Source of the DNA: an uncultured Prevotella sp. | GTDB taxonomy: Bacteria > Bacteroidota > Bacteroidia > Bacteroidales > Bacteroidaceae | Length of the DNA stretch: 45,798 nt | Reading direction: 5' to 3' | Assembly: GCA_934204655.1 (NCBI GenBank) | Contig: CAKPZJ010000023.1 | Span: 1-45,798 of the forward strand | In this document: positions 1 to 7,545 of the stretch, one piece after another | How positions within the stretch are numbered: the stretch's first letter is position 1 | Layout of the letters: the number at the start of each line of letters is the position of its first letter | Notes under the pieces: generated by a model | The model's database searches: none | What the model was told of the DNA's origin: nothing | The model's input: the letters and a program-made list of their open reading frames with translations, nothing else | Translations under genes and position numbers: made by a program

Positions 1-72
1 GGCTTTGGCGGATATAGGAAAAGGGTTGCGTATAAACTTCTCTAAACATGTCGCTTAAATTTGATTAGTTAC

Positions 73-684
73 TTATAAGATAATGAAGAACCCTGCCAGG
101 AGACCGATGGCGTAGCCGGTGAGTACCTGGGGAAGGGTGTGCTGGCGCAGGATGATGCGGCTGGAACCCAACAGGCCGGCCACGAGGATGGTGAGACACA
201 GCCACCATACCGGGTTGAAGGCAAAGAGGAACGAGAAGGCCAGCAGGGCGCCCGTGACACCGCCGATGGCTGCCGTGTGGGTCGAAATCTTCCACCATAC
301 ATTGATAATGGCACACAGTATCTGGATGACCAGGGCGGCCATGAGGATGCGGGCCAGGAAGCTGGGTATGTGGAACAGCGCCATGAGGTAGTAGCAGGCA
401 AAGTAGCAGACAATGGACACGGCGTAGGGTACCATGCGGCGCTCGCGGACTCCCATCTCGATGGGGGTCCATCCCTGGTACCTCCTGTAGAGGTGGATGA
501 GCAGCGTGGGCAGCAGGATGGTAAACAGGTAGACCATGGCCATGACCACCAACTTGTAGCGCCATGGCAGCTGAGACAGGTAGCTCAGCGTGAACAGCGC
601 CGCCAGACCCACCAGTGGCAGGTAGAACGGCGTGAACACCATGCTCACTATCCGCGCAACCAGAATGATGTTCTTTGTGTTCAT
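73..684 (-). CDS. PAP2-like membrane protein
   Basis: A 203-residue, very hydrophobic protein with about six membrane segments. Near its C-terminus the arrangement S-R-X5-H-X3-Q (in the stretch around SSRIILRQH) matches motif 3 of the PAP2 phosphatase superfamily, SR-X5-H-X3-D, and STHT in the middle resembles the PSGH motif 2. The usual final Asp is Gln here, so phosphatase activity is uncertain; members of this family act on lipid phosphates such as undecaprenyl pyrophosphate. The start ATG (682-684) overlaps the rpoN stop codon as ATGA, so the two are translationally coupled and it is the last gene of the rpoN operon. Seen: motifs, hydrophobicity, overlap. Inferred: lipid-phosphate role. 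Confidence 0.75.
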   Translation of the reverse strand: MNTKNIILVARIVSMVFTPFYLPLVGLAALFTLSYLSQLPWRYKLVVMAMVYLFTILLPTLLIHLYRRYQGWTPIEMGVRERRMVPYAVSIVCYFACYYLMALFHIPSFLARILMAALVIQILCAIINVWWKISTHTAAIGGVTGALLAFSFLFAFNPVWWLCLTILVAGLLGSSRIILRQHTLPQVLTGYAIGLLAGFFIIL

Positions 685-2174
685 TTTCGTAATCGTGCTA
701 CGGGTATTCCTAACTGCGTGCGGTACTTGGCTACCGTACGGCGCGCCACGGGGAACCCCTGCTGCTTCATCTGTTCAGCCAGGGCGTCGTCGCTGAGTGG
801 GCGCGACTTGTCCTCGTGGTCTATCAGCTCTTTAAGGGCGATGCGCAGCCGGCGGGTAGAGGTCTCCTCGCCGTCGCTGCCCACATAGCCGTCGCTGAAG
901 AAGAACTTGAGGGGAAAGATGCCCCACTGTGTCTGGGCATACTTGACATTGGCCACGCGCGAGATGGTAGATATGTCGAGCCCGGTAACTCTGGCGATGT
1001 CCTTGAGTATCATTGGGCGCAGCTCGCTCTCGTCGCCGTCCAGGAAGAACTGGCGCTGCCAGTCTATGATGGCCCGCATGGTGACGGTGAGGGTGTGCTG
1101 GCGCTGCTTGATGGCCTTGATGAAGCCCTGGGCCTTGTCTACCTTCTCCTTGGCATAGAGCAGGGCCTCCTTGTCCTTTCGGTTCATGCTCGCCTTGTTC
1201 TTCTTATAGGCATCTATCATGCCGGCAAACGTGGGAGACACGCGCAGCTCGGGCAGGTCGCCGTGGTTGAGCGTAAAGTTGATGTGCCCCTCGTCGTCGA
1301 CGGGGTCTATGATGAAGTCGGGGGTTATCTGCTGTAGGTTGCGGCCCTCGGTCTCGCCGAGCGATGCCCCGGGCTTGGGGTTGAGCTTGACCAGCTCGCC
1401 CATCAGCGTGCGGGCCTGCAGGTCGGTAAGCTGCAGTTCCTGCCGTATCTTGTCCCAGTGCTTGCGGGTAAAGGCGGTAAAGTAGCTGGTTATCACCCTA
1501 CGCATCAGGTCCTTCATGCGGCCGTCGGGACGGCGCTCTATCTGTAGCAAGAGGCACTCCTGGAGCGAGCGGGCACCCACGCCTGGCGGGTCAAAGGTCT
1601 GCAGGATGCGGAGCACGCGCTCTATGTCGGCCTCGGCCACGTCGATATTATTGTAGATGGCCAGCTCGTCGCAGATGGTGCTGATGGGCTTGTGCAGAAG
1701 CCCGTCCTCGTCGAGCGAACCTATCAGATACTCCATGATGTCACGGTCGGTATCGCTCAGTTTCTCCATGCCCATCTGCTCCTTGAGGCGATCGTAGAAC
1801 GAGGTGGCGTCGCCGTACACACGCTCTTCGGCTTCGGCGGCATCGGTGTAAGCGTAATGCGACTGGGGCATCTCGTCGTCGCCGCCCATCTGCTCCAGGG
1901 CGGCGTCCAGGGCATCCTTGCGCTCCTCGCGCTCGTCGGGGGTGTCGTAGCCGTCATCGGGGGTATCGCCCTCGTCCATATCGGCTGAACCGGGGGCATC
2001 GTCGGACTCGCTCACACGCTCCAGGGCGGGGTTGTCGTCCAGCTCGGCCTTGACGCTCTCCTCCATCTCGCTGAGGGGCATTTCCAGCATCTTCACCAAC
2101 ATCATCTGCTGCTGGGTGAGTCGCTGCTGCTGTACCTGTTTCTGTATCTGTTCCTGAACTAAGCGTTGTTCCAT
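681..2174 (-). CDS. rpoN: RNA polymerase sigma-54 factor
   Basis: Sigma-54 (RpoN) directs RNA polymerase to -24/-12 promoters and needs an AAA+ activator to open them. The 497-residue length is normal. In order: a Gln-rich activator-interacting region I (about residues 1-50, many Q, L and M), an acidic linker (about 50-130), the core-binding region, a helix-turn-helix region with DISTISRV (about residue 400), and the diagnostic RpoN box ARRTVAKYR at residues 477-485. Twelve bases separate it from the upstream hypothetical gene, and its stop overlaps the PAP2-like start, so the three form one operon. No sigma-54 activator is present in the window. Confidence 0.97.
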   Translation of the reverse strand: MEQRLVQEQIQKQVQQQRLTQQQMMLVKMLEMPLSEMEESVKAELDDNPALERVSESDDAPGSADMDEGDTPDDGYDTPDEREERKDALDAALEQMGGDDEMPQSHYAYTDAAEAEERVYGDATSFYDRLKEQMGMEKLSDTDRDIMEYLIGSLDEDGLLHKPISTICDELAIYNNIDVAEADIERVLRILQTFDPPGVGARSLQECLLLQIERRPDGRMKDLMRRVITSYFTAFTRKHWDKIRQELQLTDLQARTLMGELVKLNPKPGASLGETEGRNLQQITPDFIIDPVDDEGHINFTLNHGDLPELRVSPTFAGMIDAYKKNKASMNRKDKEALLYAKEKVDKAQGFIKAIKQRQHTLTVTMRAIIDWQRQFFLDGDESELRPMILKDIARVTGLDISTISRVANVKYAQTQWGIFPLKFFFSDGYVGSDGEETSTRRLRIALKELIDHEDKSRPLSDDALAEQMKQQGFPVARRTVAKYRTQLGIPVARLRK

Positions 2175-2186
2175 GATGTGTACTGA

Positions 2187-2831
2187 TTATAAGAAGTAGT
2201 CCTTGACCTGTGCGGCAAAGGTGGCCAGAGGCTCGGGGCCGTCGTTGCCGAACCGTTGCCACAGCGCCTGACAGGGGGCGGCGAGGGGACTATCGGTCAC
2301 TGCCTCGCGGCTGAGGTAGGGATCCAGTCCCTGAAACACCTCCATGGCCTGGCAGATGGCTGCGGGGGTGGCATGGATGACTCGGCCCAGCTCTATAATT
2401 TCGGGGGTCTCGGGCACCATGGTGATGGGCGTGAGACGAAAGTAGAGGTCGAGCACCATGACCAGCATGACGGGCGTGAAGACCGTGCCGGGAATGGGCT
2501 TGAAGTCTTTCTCCCACGACTCGTTAACAGCCACACCCTGGTAGAACTCCTCGGGCTGGCCGAAACCATTCATCCGGCGGAGCAGTTCGGCCTCGCGCTG
2601 CAACCGCTTGGGCCGGTGGCTGTACTTGTCCCACAACTGCTGTATCAGAGGGGTGTCGAGCTGCCGCAGACGGAACATCTGGGTATGCAGATACTGCGGC
2701 GGTATGTGCAGTTCGAGCGCCAGGCTGACCAACGCTCGCGAGTAGAGGGGCTTCAGACCTACGGGCTTGCGCAGGTAGAGCTGCATGAGCAGCAGCCAGT
2801 ACTCGTCGGACCATAGAGGATGCCTTACCAT
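2187..2831 (-). CDS. Hypothetical protein upstream of rpoN
   Basis: A 214-residue soluble-looking protein with no signal peptide and no motif I can name. It is rich in Leu, Pro and aromatic residues, with sections such as SDEYWLLLMQLYLRKP at the N-terminus and a helical C-terminal half. The reading frame has the same codon use as rpoN, and the gap to the rpoN start is only 12 bases, so co-transcription is very likely. A strong promoter lies about 20-50 bases upstream of its ATG, so this is the first gene of the operon. The position suggests a link to rpoN, but no function can be assigned. Confidence 0.8.
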   Translation of the reverse strand: MVRHPLWSDEYWLLLMQLYLRKPVGLKPLYSRALVSLALELHIPPQYLHTQMFRLRQLDTPLIQQLWDKYSHRPKRLQREAELLRRMNGFGQPEEFYQGVAVNESWEKDFKPIPGTVFTPVMLVMVLDLYFRLTPITMVPETPEIIELGRVIHATPAAICQAMEVFQGLDPYLSREAVTDSPLAAPCQALWQRFGNDGPEPLATFAAQVKDYFL

Positions 2832-2850
2832 AGCTATTTATTATAATATG

Positions 2851-3140
2851 GTACAAAGTTAGTGTAAGCCGAAGACAATGCAAAGGAAAAAACGAAGTTT
2901 TTTACAATTTGCATTATTGAGGCGAAGCCTACCTTATCAAAAGTTAGTGCAAGCCGAGGGAAATACAAAATAAATCACCCTTATTTTTGCTACTGATACA
3001 ATATCCACCTTAACGGCAACGGACATAAAGGTACAAGCTGAAAAAACTGTAAAGAAAACTATGACGTATTTTACTATTTACAAGATTATGTGGCACCTAC
3101 CATAAATAATTAGAAAGGTGTGCGAGCCGAGGGAATATAG
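2851..3140. repeat. Promoter-bearing mosaic intergenic repeat, copy A
   Basis: The 700 bases between 2832 and 3532 hold no convincing gene. The left part is built of modules also found at 21484-21700: a promoter unit containing GCAAGCCGAGGGAAATACA, then a mini-hairpin AGGCGAAGCCT, then another promoter unit. Decayed units continue at about 3030-3045 and 3116-3135 (GCGAGCCGAGGGAATAT). Identity to copy B at 21484-21700 is very high for the tract from GACAATGCAAAGGAAAA to GAGGCGAAGCCTACCTT. From 3140 to about 3450 the sequence is AT-rich and I see nothing else in it. Confidence 0.7.
2854..2884 (-). promoter_or_regulatory. Bacteroidetes promoter of the rpoN operon
   Basis: On the minus strand the sequence reads TTTG (2881-2884), 19 bases, TAACTTTG (2854-2861). 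This is an exact match to the Bacteroidetes housekeeping promoter pattern TTTG-N19-TAnnTTTG. The predicted transcription start is about 10-20 bases before the ATG at 2831. A second, weaker copy (TTTG-N19-TAACTTTT, 2939-2969) lies just upstream in the same repeat. Confidence 0.75.
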
Positions 3141-3458
3141 AGCTTATTGATGACCAAATCACCAACTTTTCTATTTGTTTTTACTAAAAGTCAAAAACAA
3201 GTCTCCTTTACCTCCCCTTAGCACCTCAACAAGCTATTTGAAAAAATATCGAAAAATAAGAATAGAAATGCTTGCGAATATCATATTAAATCCATAAATT
3301 TGCAACAATTTTGTCGGATGACAGAAGCACATATATAAGAATGAGCGTCTGACGTTTTCTTACCATAGAATCTGAACAATTCTTGCAAAATAGATAACAG
3401 CGCAGAGAGCTCATGCTTGTGTGATGTATATACTTATACTATAATATTATGCCACATG

Positions 3459-3538
3459 AAGCATGGGCTATTGCCTGTAATATATTTTGCGAGCTGTCTA
3501 GAGCTTTATGGTAATATTCGGCAATAGTCCCCATGCTT
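3459..3538. other. Long imperfect inverted repeat / stem-loop
   Basis: AAGCATGGGCTATTGCC (3459-3475) is complementary to GGCAATAGTCCCCATGCTT (3520-3538), with two extra bases in the right arm. The 44-base loop itself contains AGCT-GTCTAG-AGCT, a small inner hairpin. The element lies immediately upstream of the small membrane protein and contains the ATG at 3533, which argues against that ATG as the start. It may be a structured leader, a terminator-like attenuator or the end of a decayed mobile repeat. Confidence 0.55.
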
Positions 3539-3610
3539 TATTCTCTATATGCTACTAAAAACCAACTCTATAGAAGTCACCTGGTGGGGATTGTGGCACC
3601 GATTATTATT

Positions 3611-3808
3611 ATGTGGTTCTGGATTATTGTAATAGCTGTTATCATTGGTGCCATAATAGGCACTTGTTGTTCTGGGAAAGATGAGAATGGGGCCCTCAAT
3701 GGCGCCATGGCTGGTGGCTGCTTGGCAGCAAGTTATTTAGGCAGGCTCTTCGTCTTCGGTGCATGTCCATTCATATTGATATGGTTGTTCCAAGTTATTT
3801 TCCTGTAA
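3611..3808 (+). CDS. Small membrane protein
   Basis: A 65-residue protein beginning MWFWIIVIAVIIGAIIG, followed by a Gly/Ala-rich loop (GALNGAMAGGCLAAS) and a second hydrophobic helix. The organisation resembles short two-helix Gly-zipper-like membrane proteins common in Bacteroidales. The frame is open from an ATG at 3533 (91 residues), but that ATG sits in the arm of a stem-loop and the extra residues look non-conserved, so the ATG at 3611 is preferred. It is followed 12 bases later by another membrane protein gene on the same strand. Function unknown. Confidence 0.55.
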   Translation: MWFWIIVIAVIIGAIIGTCCSGKDENGALNGAMAGGCLAASYLGRLFVFGACPFILIWLFQVIFL

Positions 3809-3820
3809 ATCTATTAGAAC

Positions 3821-5095
3821 ATGAAAAGACCCATTTACCTTATCATCTTGCTCTTACTACAGATGTCTATCACTGCGCAAGCACTGAACAAAGAGAACAA
3901 CGACACCCTTAATAGGCGGGTCGCCATAGCTATAAAAAACAAGAAAATTAATATTTCAAAATTTGCGCCCGCTAACAAGAATTGTGCATTAGGATTATAT
4001 TATTTGGCCGAGAAACGCGACACCGCCCGTGCCATACCTCTATTAAGAGAAGCCGCCCATTTAGGCAATAATTATTCCAGAGGGGTTTTAGTCAACTATT
4101 ATTCTCATGCCTCCAAGAACTATTTCCTGGCATACTATTATTACTGTGACAACAAGTGGGAGTTGGCGGTTGGCATTATAAACCTATTGCTCATCACTAT
4201 CAGCCTTGCTTACCTTTTGTTGCAGGCTCCAGATTTTATCATAAACAAATTGTGGAGAGAAGAAAACCGTCTGCAGCGCGGCCTGGAAGATGGAGATGCA
4301 AAATGCCAGTTCGAAAAAGCTAAACAAATTTTTATTATGCTACGAGTAAATCTTAACGAAAATAGTTTTAAGTACTATGCTAATGGTCTCTCTATTCTAT
4401 TTTTAGTAGTCAATATTTCAGTGTACTTACATAATATAATATTTGAAGATAACACCTTTCTTGAAAACGTTCTTGAAGTTAGTAAAGTTACAATTGCAGT
4501 TGCAATTGTATATGCAATTATTATAGTTTTTATTAGTATATGTTCATATCTCAGTTATAATTTCGATTTATATAAATATAAAGATGTAAGAAAAGCCGCT
4601 AATTCACTATATATATATTTAGCCATTTTATGTTGTTTTGTATTTCATACCATACAAAAAAGAGGCATAGACATGTGGGATATTAGTACATGGAAAGTAT
4701 TAGGGGAATGGTTAGCTTTTATTTCATTTCCTTTAGTACCTTTATTAGCTATGCGCTACAAAACTAACGATGCAATTTTTTTGTGTAGAACCGGATTAAT
4801 ATCAATCTGTCTTATTTGTTGTCTATTTTTCATTGGCATTGCAGCAGATATAAGAGCAAACATAGACGATATTACAATTATAGCGCCAATAGTCCGTGGG
4901 GTAATCGCCATAATTTGTATAGGCTTTCAAATACGAAACATAAGAAAAACCTTTGATGCTGATTTCGAGAAATTCATCCCTAAAGAGGAGCGAAAAATTG
5001 GAGCTTGCGGAATTGTTTATGCTATATATTTCGCAATATTCCACATATTTTTATTTTTATGGATTATTACTGAAAATATGAAGACAACGGACTGA
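3821..5095 (+). CDS. AT-rich multi-pass membrane protein with Sel1-like segment
   Basis: A 424-residue protein. Residues 1-22 form a signal peptide (hydrophobic core, then QALN). Residues about 55-95 (ALGLYYLAEKRDTARAIPLLREAAHLGNN) read like one or one and a half Sel1/TPR-type repeats. The rest has about eight to nine hydrophobic helices separated by short charged loops and an acidic-basic C-terminal segment. Base composition is clearly more AT-rich than the flanking rpoN and heptosyltransferase genes, pointing to later acquisition. It follows the small membrane protein by 12 bases and is probably co-transcribed. I do not recognise a named family; a membrane-stress or immunity-type role is only a guess. 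Confidence 0.7.
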   Translation: MKRPIYLIILLLLQMSITAQALNKENNDTLNRRVAIAIKNKKINISKFAPANKNCALGLYYLAEKRDTARAIPLLREAAHLGNNYSRGVLVNYYSHASKNYFLAYYYYCDNKWELAVGIINLLLITISLAYLLLQAPDFIINKLWREENRLQRGLEDGDAKCQFEKAKQIFIMLRVNLNENSFKYYANGLSILFLVVNISVYLHNIIFEDNTFLENVLEVSKVTIAVAIVYAIIIVFISICSYLSYNFDLYKYKDVRKAANSLYIYLAILCCFVFHTIQKRGIDMWDISTWKVLGEWLAFISFPLVPLLAMRYKTNDAIFLCRTGLISICLICCLFFIGIAADIRANIDDITIIAPIVRGVIAIICIGFQIRNIRKTFDADFEKFIPKEERKIGACGIVYAIYFAIFHIFLFLWIITENMKTTD

Positions 5096-5200
5096 GCTCT
5101 GCCCGTGAATAATCCTTATGATGCTAATAATGACTTCCGCAATAGCCAGGATAACTATACCATTACAGAAAGTATTAAAGGGGAAGGAAAAGGGGGTGGC

Positions 5201-5228
5201 GAGGCTGTGACTAACCCATCACAGCCTC
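5201..5228 (-). terminator. Terminator overlapping the end of the heptosyltransferase gene
   Basis: GAGGCTGTGA (5201-5210) and TCACAGCCTC (5219-5228) form a perfect 10-bp stem with an 8-base loop that contains the stop codon of the minus-strand gene. On the minus strand it is followed by a C/T-rich tract (CCCCCTTTTCC). The hairpin codes for the last residues of the protein and probably also terminates the DUF4254-heptosyltransferase transcript. Confidence 0.6.
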
Positions 5229-6254
5229 TATCTTGCGGACAATATCCTCTGGGCGGATGTTATTTATACAGGCGTAGTCGCCGCGCAGACACGGGCGGTT
5301 GCCATAGATGGAACAGGGACGGCAGGGCAGGTCTACCTGGACAGTGCTGTCGGCCGACTGGTTCCATCCCATAAACCCGGCATACGGATGAGTGGCACCC
5401 CACACGCTCACTACCGGCGTACCCACCAGCGAGGCCAGGTGCATGTTGGCCGAATCCATCGAGAGCATCACGTCGAGATGGCTCATCAGTATCAGCTCCT
5501 GACTGAGGCCGTTCAGCATGGCTGAGGCGTTGACACACTGCGGATTGGCACTGGCTATGTCATCGAGCATGGCCCGCTCCTCGCCTCCACCTCCGAAGAG
5601 GAACAGACGGCGGGCCGCATGGCCCTGGGTAAGGAGCTCTATCACACGGCGCATGCGGGCTATGGGGTACACCTTGCCCCTGTGTGCGGCAAAGGGAGCT
5701 ATGCCTATCCACTGGGTGCCGGCCTCCTTGGTGCCAATGGCCGTGCTGAGCTGGCTAAGGTCGCCTCCCTCAGGCCCGAAGAGCGAGCCAAAGTTGAGCG
5801 TGACGGGATAGCCTAACCGGGCCAGTACATCGGCATAGTTCTGAAACGACGTGGGCTGCTGAACGAGCTGCTTGGCCTGCTGGCTCACCAGCATGCGCTT
5901 TCCCTTGCGGTGCTTGTCTATGTGCTCTACCCTGAACTGGTCCACATTGAACCTCAGCCGCAGGTACTTGGACCTCAGCACGTCGTGAAAGTCGGCTATG
6001 GCCGTAAACTTCTTGGCCGTGAGCCTGCGGTAGAGCTCATTGAGCCCCTTGATGTTGCCCATCTCATCGGTCGAAGCCTCCATAAACCCCACATTGGGCG
6101 CCAGGTCTTCATAGAAAGCCCGCGCGAAAGGCTTGCTCAGCACGGTGATGCGCAGATGGGGGTACTGCATGGCCAGCGAGTAGACCACGGGCACCGTCAT
6201 CGCCACGTCGCCCATGGCCGAGAAACGGATGATAAGGATATGGTCGGTCTTCAC
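5211..6254 (-). CDS. Glycosyltransferase family 9 (heptosyltransferase)
   Basis: A 347-residue GT9 enzyme that would add heptose or a related sugar from an ADP- or nucleotide-sugar to a lipopolysaccharide core. Visible signatures: N-terminal ILIIRFSAMGDVAMTVPV (the GT9 R-x-S-x-x-G-D nucleotide-fold start), a C-terminal donor-binding half with FLFGGGGEE, the stretch MDSANMHLASLVGTPVVSVWGATHP (the family's D-S-x-x-x-H-x-A...P...FG-x-T region), and a Cys-rich tail typical of Bacteroidales members. The frame is open further upstream, but those residues are the shadow of DUF4254. The GTG at 6252-6254, overlapping the upstream TGA as GTGA, gives the proper N-terminus. The gene pairs with DUF4254 in a two-gene operon. 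Confidence 0.9.
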   Translation of the reverse strand: MKTDHILIIRFSAMGDVAMTVPVVYSLAMQYPHLRITVLSKPFARAFYEDLAPNVGFMEASTDEMGNIKGLNELYRRLTAKKFTAIADFHDVLRSKYLRLRFNVDQFRVEHIDKHRKGKRMLVSQQAKQLVQQPTSFQNYADVLARLGYPVTLNFGSLFGPEGGDLSQLSTAIGTKEAGTQWIGIAPFAAHRGKVYPIARMRRVIELLTQGHAARRLFLFGGGGEERAMLDDIASANPQCVNASAMLNGLSQELILMSHLDVMLSMDSANMHLASLVGTPVVSVWGATHPYAGFMGWNQSADSTVQVDLPCRPCSIYGNRPCLRGDYACINNIRPEDIVRKIEAVMG

Positions 6255-6859
6255 TTCTTTCCGTACAGAACAGGGTTGGTCGAGGGGTCGTTGTACATCT
6301 TCATCTGACGGTACACCTTCATGTACTTGCGGCCGGCAGCTATGTCGTCGAGCAACTGGTCGATGGCGGTGCCCAGGTCTACCTGCTGTTCGAGCAGCAC
6401 ATTGAGCTTGGACTGGCACTTGGCGCGGTGGTCGGCATCGGCATCGGTACGCTCAGCCTGTTCGCGCATGTGGTAAATCTTCAGGGCCAGGATACTCAGG
6501 CGGTCAACCGCCCAGGCAGGGCTCTCCGTGTTGATGGTAGCATCAGGCTGCACACGCACGTCAGAGTATTTCTGACGGAAGTAAGAGTCTATCTGCTCCA
6601 CCAGGTCTGTACGGTCCTGGTTGCTGCGGTCTATGCGCCGCTTGAGCTGCAGGGCCTCCAGGGGGTCAATGTACGGGTCGCGTATGATGTCTTCAAGATG
6701 CCACTGCACCGTATCTATCCAGCACTTCAGGTACAGGCGGTTCTCGACAGAGTCTCTGTCGTACGGGTTGTTAATAGGGGTATCAACATCGTTCTTGATG
6801 TGATAATCGCAGATAGCCTGGTTGAATATGCGATTGCACTGTTCAGCAAAAGAAGCCAT
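6251..6859 (-). CDS. DUF4254 family protein
   Basis: A 202-residue, helical, soluble protein with many charged residues. The N-terminal FAEQCNRIFNQAICDYH and the following NPYDRDSVENRLYLKCWID match my recollection of DUF4254, a Bacteroidetes family commonly found beside a GT9 glycosyltransferase. Here the stop overlaps the heptosyltransferase GTG start by 4 bases, so the two are translationally coupled. The likely role is in surface glycan or lipopolysaccharide assembly, inferred only from the neighbour. The promoter is probably the one at 7015-7045, about 155 bases upstream. Confidence 0.85.
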   Translation of the reverse strand: MASFAEQCNRIFNQAICDYHIKNDVDTPINNPYDRDSVENRLYLKCWIDTVQWHLEDIIRDPYIDPLEALQLKRRIDRSNQDRTDLVEQIDSYFRQKYSDVRVQPDATINTESPAWAVDRLSILALKIYHMREQAERTDADADHRAKCQSKLNVLLEQQVDLGTAIDQLLDDIAAGRKYMKVYRQMKMYNDPSTNPVLYGKK

Positions 6860-6928
6860 GTTTTTAGTCGTTGTGTTACTTGTTAAAATTATTTATTAAT
6901 CAGCCCCACTCACCGTAGGGCTCCTGCA

Positions 6929-7219
6929 CTATATATTAATAATGTATATATAGACAGCGGCACACACTAATGCCCCAATGCAGGTTACCGGCACCCGGGC
7001 AGCGCTTACCACGACAAAGGTAGTGTAAATTAGAGACAGTGCAAAGCAAAATGACATATTTTTTTTCATCTCGGCCGAGCTGCCCATATCCCCCACACTC
7101 GCCGCATGATGAACGGCCATACGGGCAGCCCCATTTACAAGATGGTTAATTATCAGCAGAAATGCTGAAATAATGCACAGATATAGGGTGAGTGTGCATA
7201 GTAAAGTCGTTTTTATCAT
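6929..7219 (-). CDS. Possible small membrane protein (doubtful)
   Basis: A 96-residue open frame with three hydrophobic stretches (about residues 4-26, 56-73, 77-94) and a positively charged N-terminus, so it could be a small integral membrane protein. Against it: it contains a near-perfect promoter (7015-7045), it overlaps the DUF4254 leader region, and I know no family match. If it is not a gene, the 449 bases between DUF4254 and acpP hold only two diverging promoters. Confidence 0.25.
   Translation of the reverse strand: MIKTTLLCTLTLYLCIISAFLLIINHLVNGAARMAVHHAASVGDMGSSAEMKKNMSFCFALSLIYTTFVVVSAARVPVTCIGALVCAAVYIYIINI
7015..7045 (-). promoter_or_regulatory. Promoter for DUF4254-heptosyltransferase operon
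   Basis: On the minus strand TTTG (7042-7045), 19 bases, TACCTTTG (7015-7022). The spacer (CACTGTCTCTAATTTACAC) resembles the spacer of the rpoN promoter in the mosaic repeat, which suggests a diverged copy of the same unit. It would give a leader of about 150 bases before the ATG at 6859. Confidence 0.55.
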
Positions 7220-7225
7220 AAAAAA

Positions 7226-7257
7226 TTTGCCAGAATGAATAAAAATTTGTTCCTTTG
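7226..7257 (+). promoter_or_regulatory. Promoter of acpP-fabF-rnc
   Basis: TTTG (7226-7229), 20 bases, TTCCTTTG (7250-7257) is close to the Bacteroidetes TTTG-N19/20-TAnnTTTG pattern. The predicted start is about 45 bases before the acpP ATG. The leader contains the A-rich stretch AACAATTAAAAAG, typical of strong Bacteroidetes translation starts. Confidence 0.6.
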
Positions 7258-7308
7258 CAGCCAGAATTTTACTGAAATCGAATTTTAAACAATTAAAAAG
7301 TTACAATT

Positions 7309-7545
7309 ATGTCAGAAATTGAAAGCAAAGTAAAGGCAATTATCGTAGACAAACTCGGTGTTGATGAGGCTGAAGTAAAGCCCGAAGCAAGCTTCACCAA
7401 TGATCTCGGTGCTGATTCTCTTGATACCGTAGAACTGATTATGGAATTTGAGAAGGAATTTGGTATCTCTATTCCTGACGACAAGGCTGAGACTATCCAG
7501 ACTGTAGGCGACGCTATTAGCTACATCGAGGAGAACGCAAAATAA
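7309..7545 (+). CDS. acpP: Acyl carrier protein
   Basis: The 78-residue acidic carrier protein that holds growing fatty acyl chains on a 4'-phosphopantetheine arm. The attachment motif [10 protein letters not shown] is present with the modified serine at residue 37. The length and four-helix pattern are normal. The stop codon is followed directly by the fabF ATG with no gap, the usual arrangement of acpP and fabF, so both are made from one transcript. Confidence 0.98.
   Translation: MSEIESKVKAIIVDKLGVDEAEVKPEASFTNDLGADSLDTVELIMEFEKEFGISIPDDKAETIQTVGDAISYIEENAK

Noticed and set aside
139..888. Long plus-strand open frame opposite the PAP2-like gene and rpoN
   Set aside because: High-GC antisense shadow; composition rich in Arg, His and Gln, with no motifs.
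5105..5374. Plus-strand open frame with a GTG start after the AT-rich membrane gene
   Set aside because: The first 35 residues look gene-like, but the rest is antisense of the heptosyltransferase and runs through its terminator hairpin. At most it is a decayed gene start.
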